Source: Echinococcus granulosus
Taxonomy: Eukaryota > Platyhelminthes > Cestoda > Cyclophyllidea > Taeniidae
Direction: 5' to 3'
DNA: 64,000 bases
Assembly (NCBI RefSeq): GCF_000524195.1
Contig: NW_020170464.1
Coordinates: 67,386-131,385, forward strand
The translations under genes were made by a program, and so were the position numbers. Shown here piece after piece: positions 39,201-50,664 of the stretch. Position 1 is the first letter of the stretch. The number at the start of each line of letters is the position of its first letter. Below the pieces are notes generated by a model, which saw only the letters and a program-made list of their open reading frames with translations, was not told where the DNA came from and ran no database searches.

Positions 39201-42200
39201 TGCGGCAGCAACAGCTGGGAAGCAGAATGATGTGGACGCTGCTAGTAGCATCACAAGGTGAGTCTTTAGCAGTAAAGGTAATTGAAGTGGTAAGTAGCTT
39301 GTAGATAAGCAGTAGTCATTATTGCCCATGTTTATTTTTACTACTTTTTCCCTTTTTAAATTGTTACCCTTGTTAAAATATTTGTCGATCACCATTGCTT
39401 TTGTTTTGAATCACCCAGGGACACTCCGCCAATATTACCATTACCATTGTTTTCCTGTAAGGCTATTTGCTCACCCCACTCTAACTTCTCTCTTGAATTT
39501 TTCGTATAGTTATAGCCACCATAAGCACGATGAATCGGCCAAAAGCACTTTTTAGTTGTTTTGCTTCCCAGTGCCGTTTTTTGACCCCGTCGTGCGTTTA
39601 AGCTAGTAACAACGAGTTGCCGCTACTGAGCCATACAGTCTTGCTATTTACAGCACACAAAGCCTTTTCCTCAGTTCAATGAGAGCTTTTCTACTTTCTA
39701 TAGTACGGCACTGGATGCAGGACCTTCGGAGGCCTACACTGCCCTCTATGCCTACACTGCGACACGGTTAGATGAACTAACATTTGCGGAACGCGATAAG
39801 ATCCAGGTAAATTGTGGAGTATTGACTCAATTTGTTGAGCTTCCCTTGAATAACTCTCCTCTTACAGATATTCATCAACCCGCCGTTCGAGGTATGCGAA
39901 GGCTGGCTGTACGGTGAAATGGGTGGGCGTCGAGGCCTCGTACCTGCTTGCTACGTGAAGAAGGCGTCAACCGACGTCGATGAGGTCACACCCGCTGCCA
40001 CTGGCGATCCCTTCGCTCTGCCCACCACCACTAGCTCCGCCACCGCCTCAACTAATCCTTTCCCTGCTTTTACAGGACCCGTGCATCAGCCCAACTCTCT
40101 GTACGTTAATCCTCCTCTCTCCGGAGGGGTTATTTGGCCTTTGTCATCGTTTTATTTTTTGAATGCTTTTGTGTAGCCCTCTCGTGGAGGACACACCGAT
40201 GGCTTTTAATGGGGCAAAACCGCTCTTCACTTGTTTGGCGTTGTACGATTTCGAGGCGAAGCTGCTAGGAGATTTGAGCCTCCAAATCGACGATAAGGTT
40301 GACGTCTTTGTGGACAACAATGGGTGGTACGAGGGTGTCTCCCAGCGCACGGGTCAGCGTGGTCTTTTCCCAGCCAATCACGTGCAGAAGTTGCAACCTG
40401 ATGTGAGTAATCGGGGGCTTTGCATGGTCTATGTATTTTACTGTGTTGATGTCATTGTTACCCATTTCAGACAGAACTGTCAACCACAAGCGGAACAACT
40501 GCCCAAACCTTTGCATTCGCTATTCCAACTGAGGAAAAGAGAAGTGCTAAAATCTCACCATCACCACCGTCTTCCACTGTTTTCATCAATCAAGAAGAGC
40601 AGAAGGGGAATGAGAAGAAAGTGGAAATTGATTCGGCGATGATCACAATGTCTAAGACGCCGGAGCTAGCCGTTGTAGTAACACCCTTCATAGCGCAAAG
40701 CAGCGAACAGCTTTCTCTTAATACGGGTCAGTATGTAAAGATCCGAAAACGATCTTCCAATGGCTGGTGGGAGGGCGAAACCCAGGTGTGCTTTCCACTT
40801 TATCTTCTTTGCAAGTAATTCTCGTTAATGTGACTCTGAGTTGTTATCCAAATTGCTTATTTACAAGTTATGCCCCTATTCGACTCTGATGCGATGTTAT
40901 ACATATTGTGAATATTTCCTAGTCCCTGTATGGGGTTGGCTGTTATTTATCATCACAATCCTCTTTGTTGTCTTATTTCAGCGTTGTCACTCCAATCCGG
41001 TGTAGTAGAGGCCACACATCCACCAGTGACAAACTTCCCTTTTTTCGATCTGTCCCCGTAGTTTTAGTTGTATTTGTTCGTATCTTTTCTGTCTGTATCA
41101 TTGCATTTTTTTACCCACTTCCTCTCTACTTCTTGAAGTGATTTTATTTAAGTAAATCCATTTTCAAAATCCCCAACATTGTGACGCCGACCGGTGAATA
41201 ATCTGAACTCTGATTGGGGGGAAAGAGTGACTAGTAGCGAAGCTCGAATATTGTGATCACTAATAAGATTGTGTGTATCTGCATTTCTAGTTTGGCGAAT
41301 TTGCGCGGCCCCTTAGCCTTGATTGTTCCAATAATTTAGCAAAAATAATAGTCAAATCGATTGTGCATGTCTAGCTACTTATTCTTTTCAAAGTAGCATT
41401 TGTGGCATTGCTAGCGGGTTACATTCACAGTCCTATTCTTCTACCCCATTTTTTTAGCTACGAGGTCAGGATCGACAAATAGGATGGTTTCCGGCTGATT
41501 ATGTTCGTCTGGTCAATGCTAACAATGCTTCTGGTGAGTTAACAACCAACAAAAGTGTTAACTTCATATTGCAATATTTGTACTCCGTGTTTAATAACTT
41601 TCTTGTCACTATTTTTGAGCTTCATTTGATTAAATACTCTCGATGTTTTTATGGGTTGATAGACTTTTTTGAAGCAAGTAGTCTTCAATACAAGTGTAGC
41701 AAATTTTGTCCATTTTTGGAGGACTGCACAGTTCCTTGTTTTATAAAGTTCGCTCTTCTATGAGGTCTCAAGGGATACCGTAGATCATCACAGACGAGAT
41801 CAAGTGATCAGGAAGAATTGTGTGATGCGCAGTACGCCCCACCGCAATGACGTGTCATTTGCGTGTGGACTTGTAATGTGCATGCGATCGCATATACGCT
41901 TGCACCGTAAAGCGCTAGCCATACGTCAGTCCATCGGTACTCTTGATTGTGCTCTCTACTATCTTCCTCGTATTTGCAACCTTATTGTGCAATGTTGTTT
42001 GAACTAGATGGATGGAATCCGAGTTTAAATCGGTTTCTTATCTGCAGAAACTTCTTGTCACGCTGCTTGTGCAGTAGGTGGAAAGGGTGAGGTAACAGGA
42101 CGTACCGCCAGAATTGACTAAAGAATGTTTTGGTGATGAATTACTCAATGATAGATGCATCACGTTCAGGAAGACTCTCTTCTCCTAATAATGAAGAGGT

Positions 42201-45200
42201 GCGTGGCGCTACTGATTAAAGTTATTTAAGATTCGCGTGTTAAGATCTTTCATTCACGCCCACACTATCTGAGAACGTTGCCGGAGCTTCTACTTAAATA
42301 AGCCCCATCCCAATTCATTATCAACAGATAACAATATGCTTCAAAGATTGTCAGTTTGCTCCTTACCTTTGGTTACTTGTTTTATTTTTAAGCGACCCAC
42401 TAACTGCTTCACATTTTTAAGGCAGGACTCAATTTTCTGGAAGATTATGTTGTGTAGAGAACTATTCACTTACTAAAGTCGAAATAATCACGACTGAGAT
42501 TCCCACTTGATACAATTGGAATGTGTGCGAAAAATACCCTAGAAACGATTTGGGAAGATAGATCTAGTGATGTAATCCGAAGATAGTCCTATTCTGGCAA
42601 GATAATAGAAGGCCTCACCTTCAAACTTACTTGTGGCAAGACGTGAACTATGGGATAGAATGCCACTTTTTCTTCACATCAGAAAATAAAGTGCTGAAAA
42701 TAAACCAAAATAAAAGCGACGCTTCAATTGCGCTTTTATTTATAGTGGCAAAGTGTGACAAAAGTGGAACTCGTAGCTAGCGTTACTTACATTTGTGATC
42801 AATCCTCACTTCTCTGGTGTTAGAAAACCAGACAGCTGCAGCATCAATTGAACCTGCATTGGGACCAACGCCAGTGGTTCAGGAATTAGCGGCTGACGCA
42901 GCTGTTGCCGCTCCTCCACCTTCCACTATCGAGGTTGAACGGCAGAGCTCCGGTCCATGTGCTTCCACTTCCACAACTACAACAACGTCGGCAGATCTTG
43001 CTTTGGCCTCTATGGTGCAATCAATGTTTGCATACAAGGCCTGTCAACCTGATGAGATGACCTTTCCCGAGGGCGCACTGATCGAGGTTCTGACGCACGA
43101 GGAGGAGGGCTGGTGGCGCGGACGCATTCAGTCTACCGGTGTTGAAGGCCTCTTCCCTGTCAACTATGTCAAACCCATTCAGCCCGACACTGCTACTACT
43201 GCTGTTTCCACCCCTACTGCATCATCCTCCACTGCCGGTGTCGTCTCAAAACCTTGTGAGTTTGCTGTACTGCGTATCTAATCGACCAGTATCCATTTGT
43301 TTCTCTCCTTTTCATTCCTCTCCATCCATAACTTTTTTTATAACGCCTACCCTATTCCCTGAAAGGTAAGTGCTTCGGCTTTGTTTCTTAACACCTTAAT
43401 ACCCGCTTACTGCGCTTCTTGATTTGAGACTTGGTCTGCAGCTTCAATAGTGTGTTTTTCTTTTTCTCTGCCTTTCTTCTGGTATCTACGACACCATCGA
43501 CAACCACCAACAATCGCTAACATAAACGGTGCGTTTTGTCTGTTGCACGCCTGCTTGCTTACTTGCGATGTTGTACCTGTTTGTTTGCCTCTAGAACTGT
43601 CGCTATCCTGTTTTCCTTCCTTTTAATCTCTTATTCCTCTCCATTGGTGGTTTTACTCGATTAAAAGAAAACATGGAACGTGAAAAAATGACCAACTTGT
43701 TCCCCTATAATATAAGTAGAGGTTGGGCTTCTTGGTCCCCTGTTTTCATTGGCTAATCGTTAAATCAGTAACCCTAGGCGAATGCGTGATTTCCTCAACT
43801 TATGGTCCCTTCCTCCCCTGGAGTGAACGTAAAGCAATCAACTATCTTCAGAAATCAATTTGATCAGCTCATATCAAAAAGGGTTGAATTGTCTTTGTCG
43901 ATTATTTGCTGCTTTTTCGAGGAGGCCTCATAACATCATGTGCAAGGCGGCATTCTGCTCCGCTGTGGCTCATGTTTATCCTTTTTTCCATTAGAGTCTG
44001 TTATCTAAACGAACTTCATGATTGGCTATATATTGGCTCTTGCACTCATGGTAATGAACCAATAACTCCTTTTTATTTGCGCACTCTTTATGTTGCTTAT
44101 CATTTTGGCTGAATTTGTTCCCTTTTTAAAGACTCCACTACTTTATTTATGCCTTTTGTTACCGACGGATAGAATGGGTGTCTTCAAGCAGGTAAAGTTT
44201 TAATGAATAAAGCTAGTTGGTTGCTATGACCGGAGTCTGTGTACTTAGAATTTCTGTGACTGAATACGTATAGCAAATATGTAAATTTGGTGCAAAAAGC
44301 TCAAATTGAGCACCTCAAACTAGTGTCAATGGCAGCGTCACTTTCTTCTTCCCTTTTCCTGCATCCCCTCCCACCCACCCATCGTGCGCCTTCTAGCTGC
44401 CCATCAAGGCGATAGAGCAACAAGCAGAAAGACTGTGGTAGCCGCTAAGGACACCCGTTCCACGCGGCAGAACACCATACTTGAATTCATCGAAACTGAA
44501 CGTCAGTACCTCAGAGATCTGGTCGAGGTCAAGGAGGTCGGTTATTTTTTACTGAACATCATGATATTTGCCTTTAAGCATGAACAATGAGTGTATTTAT
44601 TGGATAGAAAATCATCGAGGGCTTGAAGAAGCTGAATGTGAGTGAAAGGAGGCTTGTACAAATTTTTGGCAAATGGACAACTCTGTGTGATATCTCGGAA
44701 GCTTTTAACAAGTACGTCACCATTCAACCGACTTGACTGCTTTTTTTAGAGATTTTCAGGAACGTAAAACACATCTGAAGAGGGGTCACAATGATGTTAT
44801 TGGTGACATTCTCATTCGACATGTGAGTTGTACTTGCAAACCCTAACCGTCTGAATATGGTATTTACTTCTGGCGTTTTGCTACTTTGCCAGCTGCCCAA
44901 ATGCATGGTGTATCGCGAGTTCTGTGCTAATCAAGATCTCGCCCTAAACAATCTGCAAAAGCTCTGTGATGAGAAACCAGATGTGGGTACATTTTTGCAC
45001 AGCTGTGAGCGCTTCATGCGAGTCCAGGCCATGCCGCTCTCTAGCTACTTCCTCAAACCAATGCAACGCATCACCAAGTACAAACTCCTCATTGAAAAGG
45101 TGAGTCTTGTTCTGTCTTGAGGATGATGCTTGAAAGTCCATTTAAACCCCAGGATTCCCTGTTTGCCTGCAGCTGCTGAAATACACCCCAGCCAACCATC

Positions 45201-46902
45201 CCGATCGCAGCAACTTAGAGCAATCATTTGAATTAGCCTCCACAGTGTTGGCAGCATGCAATGAAGCCATTCGAAATCGCGAGTCCTTTACTCAGCTTCA
45301 ATGGCTGCAAGATCACGTAACTTTTGAAGGCGACAACACGTCTCTAGGTATTTGTGGCGAGGACGACAAGCGGTTGGGTGAAATGGAGATTGAAGTGGGA
45401 GGTGAGCGTCGGCGTCGGTTGCTCCTGCTCTCGGGCACACTCTTCAAGGTGAAATCACGAAAGGAACTTACCGCCTTCCTCTTCACTGATATGCTCCTCC
45501 TTACTCAACCCGTCAATCTCTCAGCAAGTGCTCTACCATCGGGAAATTTCACCCTTCCTCTGAAACCTGACGCTACTCTGGTCAAGGCGAACTTCAAGAC
45601 CTATAGGCGTCCCATATCTCTGGCTCAAGTTTGTTCATTCCTTTAATCCAAAATCTCATATTGGTGCGAATACTTCAATGATAGATTTTCAATGCAGATC
45701 AATGTAACCACAGCTGCTTCCGTATCTCCAAAACAGCGTCGCCGCTCCGTATTCCACAATGCCATTTCCCGTTCGAGTCTTGCTGATCTCTCAAGTGTTG
45801 TCAGTGGAGGCAGTGGTAGTGGTATTGCTAAGGTTACCAAGGAGACCCGATCCAAACGTCTCTCTCTGGCGAACCTGCGTCAGCACTCTTTTAGTCTCAA
45901 TAACCTCAGTGGTGCTTCTGCTGATGTGGTCGAAAGTGCCGAGCCTACTGCTTTCATCATCACCGACGATGGCGATCCGAATGTCCGAATTTTGGTCCGC
46001 GCGCCCACTGAAGCACTGAAGTGAGTCAAGCCAGGAAAAGAATTTAAACAGACGTTTTTCACACCACTTTTGTGTATCCACTTTGACATTGTAGGATAAT
46101 GTGGCTGCAAGAGATACGCAAGGCGGCAGTGGAGTATCAGCGTTATCTGAACCTCTTCAGAAATCCTTTCCTTTCGGATATTGGTATGTCAAAGCACTTT
46201 GCTGATCACCACTGCCTTTAGGCAAGGGGTCTTTCTTCGCTGCTGTTATGAATTTGACTGTCATTTCGGCAACCGATTTGCCTATGCTTGGCCCTAACGA
46301 AGACGGTACGGTATAGTTTGCAAAATATCTCCCCTACTTATAGTTAAAGATTTTTGGTGTGGCTCAATAATAAAATGACTGGTATTTTTCGCCCTGCTTG
46401 GCCCTTTAAATTAGCTCCCTTAATTTTCCCACAGTAATTTTTTTGAAGTTGGGGTGTTTTTTTTGCAACATTTTAGAGCTGCCTTGGCCCTATTGCGAGG
46501 CGAGTGTATGTCTTCGTTCCAAACGCACAAACGTCATTCTAAGCACACGCTCGCCAAAATGGAACTCTTCACTGCGTTTCACTGTAAAGGACCTTACCCG
46601 TGACGTCGTCACCTTATATGTTTACAGTAAAAACGCCTCCTCCGCGGCAGGTTCTGCCTTATCCAGCTATGTTACATCTTAGTTACTCAGACAGCTTCGG
46701 TAGACGTGTTTTTTATTTCGTAGAACTGTTGGGTAAAGCGGAGGTTCAGATGCCCGAAATTGTGGAGCATTGTCGTGGTGGTGAGACTTGGAAAATCATT
46801 TTGCCACTCACCTTAACCAACTCTGATGCTATGGGTGCCTCAATCACTGTCAGTTTCAGTCTTACAGAAAATGTGGCCTGTCTGGGAGATGAAGATTTGT
46901 GA
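35215..46902 (+). CDS. ITSN: Intersectin (5' end missing), endocytic scaffold and Cdc42 GEF
   Basis: Twenty-one exons can be followed: 35215-35885, 35935-35998, 36049-36205, 38067-38592, 38971-39257, 39704-39806, 39868-40100, 40177-40402, 40471-40785, 41458-41533, 42824-43255, 44397-44536, 44608-44711, 44750-44822, 44893-45099, 45173-45628, 45698-46020, 46095-46183, 46222-46305, 46477-46650 and 46724-46902, about 1,640 residues. Domains in order: two EH domains, a long Glu/Arg/Gln coiled coil, four SH3 domains, a DH domain, a PH domain and a C2 domain. This is the long, GEF-bearing form of intersectin, which links clathrin-coated pits, dynamin and Cdc42-driven actin at the plasma membrane. 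The first exon begins inside EH1 at an acceptor, and its start codon is not found. Intron sizes range from 38 to about 1,860 nt. The donor at 46651 (GTTCTG) is weak but required to join the C2 halves. Confidence 0.95.
39704..43255 (+). other. ITSN: Four SH3 domains of intersectin
   Basis: SH3-1 (39.73-39.97 kb) has A-L-Y-A-Y-T-A and L-V-P-A-C-Y-V. SH3-2 (40.23-40.40 kb) has A-L-Y-D-F-E-A and L-F-P-A-N-H-V. SH3-3 is split by an intron (40.66-40.785 and 41.458-41.52 kb) and has G-W-W-E-G-E and Q-I-G-W-F-P-A-D-Y-V, matching SH3-D of vertebrate intersectins. SH3-4 (43.01-43.18 kb) has G-W-W-R-G and G-L-F-P-V-N-Y-V, matching SH3-E. One of vertebrate SH3-B or SH3-C has no counterpart. Linkers are rich in Thr, Ser and Ala. 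Confidence 0.9.
44397..46183 (+). other. ITSN: DH-PH module of intersectin
   Basis: The DH domain starts with I-L-E-F-I-E-T-E-R-Q-Y-L-R-D-L (conserved region 1) and includes S-Y-F-L-K-P-M-Q-R-I-T-K-Y (conserved region 3), the residues that contact the GTPase in this family. The PH domain follows, with a Ser/Arg-rich insertion of roughly 80-90 residues between its early strands and the terminal helix (M-W-L-Q-E-I-R-K-A). Predicted substrate is Cdc42, by family. Confidence 0.9.
46222..46902 (+). other. ITSN: C2 domain at the intersectin C terminus
   Basis: Begins N-L-T-V-I-S-A-T-D-L-P, continues P-Y-C-E-A, S-P-K-W-N-S-S-L-R-F and L-G-K-A-E-V, and ends shortly before the stop, as in the long vertebrate isoform. 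Three exons. The loop aspartates expected for calcium binding are mostly absent, so calcium-independent membrane or protein binding is likely (inference). Confidence 0.85.
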
Positions 46903-47114
46903 TCTGCGAAACTAATCTGTTTGGGAGAATCTTTTATGGTTTTACTTGAAGCTTAAAAGTTGTTTATTTAAAATAGAGTTCTTGATTGGAAACATCTTGC
47001 TATTTTGGTTTGCTTGTAAAAATGTTCTCCGTATTATTTATCATGGCCTGTGCTAAAATAGCGGCTGAAGAGTTATTCCTGCTTATAAGCAATAAATACA
47101 ACGTCTAATTGTAG

Positions 47115-47312
47115 GCAAATCCATCGCTAGAAAGTATCAACGTAGGGCCTGAGGTGGATCCTGAGTATGCGGTGTGGTTCCAGTTGACCTTCTGGTTCGT
47201 CGTGGTCTTCGCATCGGTTGTTTGGGTGGTGTGTTGCTGGCTCTGGAACATGGATCCGGGCCGCGATGGCATCATCTACCGCCTGAGTGTTGGCAAACCG
47301 AAGTCGGAGTAG
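47115..47312 (+). CDS. ATP6AP2: C-terminal exon of ATP6AP2 (prorenin receptor), apparently orphan
   Basis: A single exon of 65 codons after a TTGTAG acceptor, ending in TAG. It contains a 20-residue membrane segment (W-F-V-V-V-F-A-S-V-V-W-V-V) followed by W-N-M-D-P-G-R-D-G-I-I-Y-R, the hallmark C terminus of ATP6AP2, and ends with a short Lys-rich tail. In animals ATP6AP2 is a V-ATPase accessory subunit and also acts in renin and Wnt signalling; its membrane-bound C-terminal fragment stays with the proton pump. No exon for the large lumenal domain is visible in the 212 bases after the intersectin stop codon. The frame directly after the acceptor is phase 0, so a spliced leader ending in AUG would start translation here. 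It could otherwise be a relic, or an exon whose partners lie within intersectin introns. Confidence 0.8.
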   Translation, partial: ANPSLESINVGPEVDPEYAVWFQLTFWFVVVFASVVWVVCCWLWNMDPGRDGIIYRLSVGKPKSE

Positions 47313-48600
47313 GGATGTGGGTGGATGTATGCGCGTTTTGTGGTTACTTCAATCTCAACATTCTTTCTTTGTCGCCTTGTACTTTTTCTGTGTCCTTGTA
47401 TTTATGTGCCCTTTCGTCGGTCATGAGCATTACCATAATTTGACATTTATTACTGACTATCATGAGATGGTATATCGAATACACTACATCATCGTCGTTT
47501 GGGTATATCAGCGAATTCCACACAAACCAGGAACAATTATCATACGCTGATTTGCCAAGCTGAGAAGGTAATTAATCTCGGTATTGTGCATCTAGACTGT
47601 TTCCTCACAAAATTCCATCCCTCACGTCGATTGCGTTTTGTAGTTGGCGGGTTTTTTGTACTTCAAGCCCGGACCATGTCCCCTAGGTAAGGTATTTCAT
47701 AAGAATAGGAGTACTTGTCTAAGAGCGTAGGTATTCGATAGAACAAGTGGTATGGGGTCGCATTCTGCATACATTTCTCCGATTGACCTTGTTCACGCAC
47801 TTGCGCAATGTATCCCAGGTTGTTTCTGCAACTCGATGGTGGATGCTTTTGAGTTGCTAAAATTTGATGCTACTCCCATTGTTTGTTGCCTACGAGAAGA
47901 ACTTAAGGGTGAGGTGAATGAAGAAGACGTGGTCACTGTACGGTTTTGATATTCGTCATGATTTTCGGGGTTATTGCTCCTTTGGCTCGGGTTGGTCCAC
48001 AGGCATAACGTTCAGAACGTTTCTGAGGGTATGCCAAATCGCAACCAGATGAAGGTGTCCAAGAGACCATGCCATCAACAGAGTAGACAATGAGTACCAG
48101 TCACTTACCAAATTGAACGAATTTGTTAATGTTCAAAGCCTGGAAATAAGCCTCGTGAAGTTGTATGCTTTTCTTATTCTCTAAAATAAAACACTGCTGA
48201 GGGTTGGTCAGAGCGAAAGGTGCAACCAATGCATAAAAGACATATTTTGCACGAGCTTCACGGTTCAAAACTAACTCATTAATCCAAAAATATGAGAGCC
48301 CTATTTGGTCCGTGGTCTCAAGCATAACCCTCAATAAAAGCTAAGGGTTTGAAGGCAATGATGAGAAAGGGAGTGATGCACCTGTTCTACTTCGGAGAGA
48401 ATATTTAAAAGGGAAAGTATTGGTGAATATATTTGTTTGTTCACAGGCTCTATAAATGTATATTTGACCCACATTTCCCGAAATAATTTAATTCAAAGTT
48501 CTAAAAGTTAAATTCATTTATTGAATTTTTATGATAATTAGTTCTGTAATTTGTGAGAGCTCGACCTCACTAATAAGTTTATTTTTATTGGTTAACATAG
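47313..48600. other. Intergenic stretch between ATP6AP2 exon and MAT1
   Basis: About 1.3 kb. One 65-codon plus-strand frame (listed separately) is the only candidate. The remainder is AT-rich with no further feature. Confidence 0.5.
47752..47949 (+). CDS. Short unassigned open frame (65 codons)
   Basis: ATG to TGA with a mixed, protein-like composition: I-D-L-V-H-A-L-A-Q-C-I-P-G, then an acidic C terminus V-N-E-E-D-V-V-T-V. No domain recognised. It lies in the same direction as its neighbours but has no strong acceptor just upstream, so expression is uncertain. Chance open frame is the main alternative. Confidence 0.25.
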   Translation: MGSHSAYISPIDLVHALAQCIPGCFCNSMVDAFELLKFDATPIVCCLREELKGEVNEEDVVTVRF

Positions 48601-48654
48601 AGGTGGTGCATTGGAACTGTGCGGTTTCGTTCGCTGTGTGGTCACTGCTTACGA

Positions 48655-50616
48655 ATGCACTCTGATTCGCAGACATGTCCCAGTTGCAAAACGAGCAAAT
48701 ACAACAATCCCCAACTACGCCTAATGGTTAATGTGTGTGGACATTCATTGTAAGAATTCATTTAATGGTCTATTTGGCTTTAAGGTGTGAAAATTGTGTT
48801 GAAGTTCTGTTTGTGAGAGGCTCTGGTCTGTGTGTTCAATGCAAGACTCCAATCCGGAAAACAAACTTTCGTTACCAGCTCTTTGAGGATCCAACAGTTC
48901 AGAAGGAAGTTGACATCCGAAAAAAGATTCTGGCTGAGTGAGTCTCAGCTGTGATTATTTATTCTTTTTAGGTTTAACAAACGGGAAGAAGATTTTGAGA
49001 ATACAGAAGACTACGATAGGTACCTGGAAACGATTGAGGATATAAGTAAGCCTGTTGATATTATATGTCTTAAGTCTACAATCTCTCCAATGACGTGGAT
49101 GTTGACAAAACGAAGAAATTTATTGAGCAGTACAAAAAGGACAACAAAGATATTATCAAGCGCAATAGGAAAAAACAGGTTAGTTTCTTTCAATTTTTCG
49201 TCAAAGTTTAATTTGTTCCCAAAGTGTACTTAGCTGTTTTCTCGAAATCTGTCTGCAAATAACTTCAGCGCTTCTTTAGGCTCCACAATTTTATATGCGT
49301 GTACGTTGGGATAAGTTCTCCTTGGAATATTTGAAAGCTCAATTTTTGCTTTCAAATTCGGCCATTACAAGCTTTTGTGCTTAAACAAATTCCACAAATT
49401 TAGCAATCACGGTTTGATTCTCACTGGCTTGCTGCTGTATGGTTTGGTTGTCCTTCTCGTGAGTTATGCCATGAATATTATTTTCGTCGTTTAAATGCTT
49501 TTTTTTCTAACTGATTTGAATATATTTTATGAGCTGCGAAACAGTTCGTACCTGATCTTGAGAATTTTCTCAAATTTGTTCATTGCCAAGTAGCGTTTTT
49601 TTTCCACATTGTGCATTTTGGATTCACCTAACTGGCTCAATTTTCATGCCACTTAAAACTAGTCCGCCCTTTTAATCCACCAGTCGAACTGCGCAGAGTT
49701 CTACGAACGCGAGTTGGAGCAGGAGCGAGTTCTTCGCGAGCGTCGCGCTGAGGCGCAGGCGGCAGACGAGGCGGCGGATCTTCAGCGTCGTAAACGCCTC
49801 CATGCTGGAAGAACTCTTCAGGGCTTCCTCTGTGGTGCAGCCGCTATCGCCCTGCCTGAGGATCCCCCACCAAAAGTCGATCCACACCCAAATCCTCCGC
49901 CACCTGATCATCCTATTCCTTCCGCTGTTCCGCCTTCCGCGATGCTTGAATCGAAGCATCGTTTTTTACCTCCACCGTCCGCTGCCCTCTCCCAACGTTC
50001 TGGGCCTCTCTCAGCCGCATCCCGTTGGTCAGGGGTTCCCTTCACTCCTGTCTCTGCCATGGTCGGCATCCCTCAACTTCTCCCTCCCCCTCCTTCCACT
50101 TCATCCTGGGCCACGTCAGTTGAACACCATAGCGTTGTCATTCCTCTTCCCTCCAACACTCGTAACGGGAGACAAACGGACACGGTTGTTCTCCCCCGCT
50201 CCCACACTGCAAAATCGTCTTCCTTATCCTCGTTGTCGTCCTCTGCAAAGACAACGGCGCAAGCTACTCGGGACTTAGAGGAGTGGTTAGAGCCCTATCA
50301 CCCCGAGCTGTGTGGTCCACATCCGCCGTCACCGTCTAACGGCCCTCGATGGAACACCCTGGAGGCGGTGTATCTGGAAGCTGTGGTGGAGCCCACGACC
50401 AAGGAGGTGAATGGAACTACTGACGCTGAGGAGAGAGAAGATTCATTACGAGCTTCTGGCAATGATGAAGGGGATTTTGGTGAAGCTGGTGGTATGGAAG
50501 ACGGCGAAGCGAGGCGCGGGCTGTCTCATGCCTTGCCGCGGGGTGCGTGCGGTATCTCACCGAGTGTCTACCTGACGCGTGCTCTCCAAGAAAGTCGCTG
50601 TGGTCTCTTTATCTGA
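48655..50616 (+). CDS. MNAT1: CDK-activating kinase assembly factor MAT1
   Basis: Exons 48655-48749, 48785-48937, 48972-49045, 49075-49178 and 49684-50616. MAT1 is the third subunit of CAK (CDK7-cyclin H), bridges it to TFIIH and acts in the nucleus in transcription and cell-cycle control. The N-terminal C3HC4 RING is clear: C-P-S-C-K-T, V-N-V-C-G-H, C-E-N-C and C-V-Q-C. Next comes [17 protein letters not shown], diagnostic of the family, and then a coiled coil. The C terminus ([13 protein letters not shown]) matches the CAK-binding end of MAT1. The last exon carries a Pro/Ser-rich stretch and an acidic segment not present in vertebrate MAT1. The start is uncertain. The ATG at 48655 is in frame, but the frame is open back to an acceptor at 48600, and a spliced-leader AUG at the 48670 acceptor would give an N terminus closest to the vertebrate one. 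Intron 3 is only 29 nt. Confidence 0.93.
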
Positions 50617-50648
50617 CGCTTAGATGTCGTACCACCTCAGTTGGAAGC

Positions 50649-50664
50649 ATATATATATATATAT
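50649..50664. repeat. (AT)n microsatellite
   Basis: Eight AT units in the 3' flank of MAT1. Confidence 0.9.

Noticed and set aside
45791..46110. Minus-strand open frames opposite the PH-domain exon of intersectin
   Set aside because: Shadow frames of a strongly supported plus-strand exon.
46911..47110. Short ATG frame with a signal-peptide-like start just upstream of the ATP6AP2 exon (around 47021)
   Set aside because: It reaches a stop at 47106-47108. Joining it to the next exon would need a 12-nt intron, so it is not accepted as the missing N terminus.
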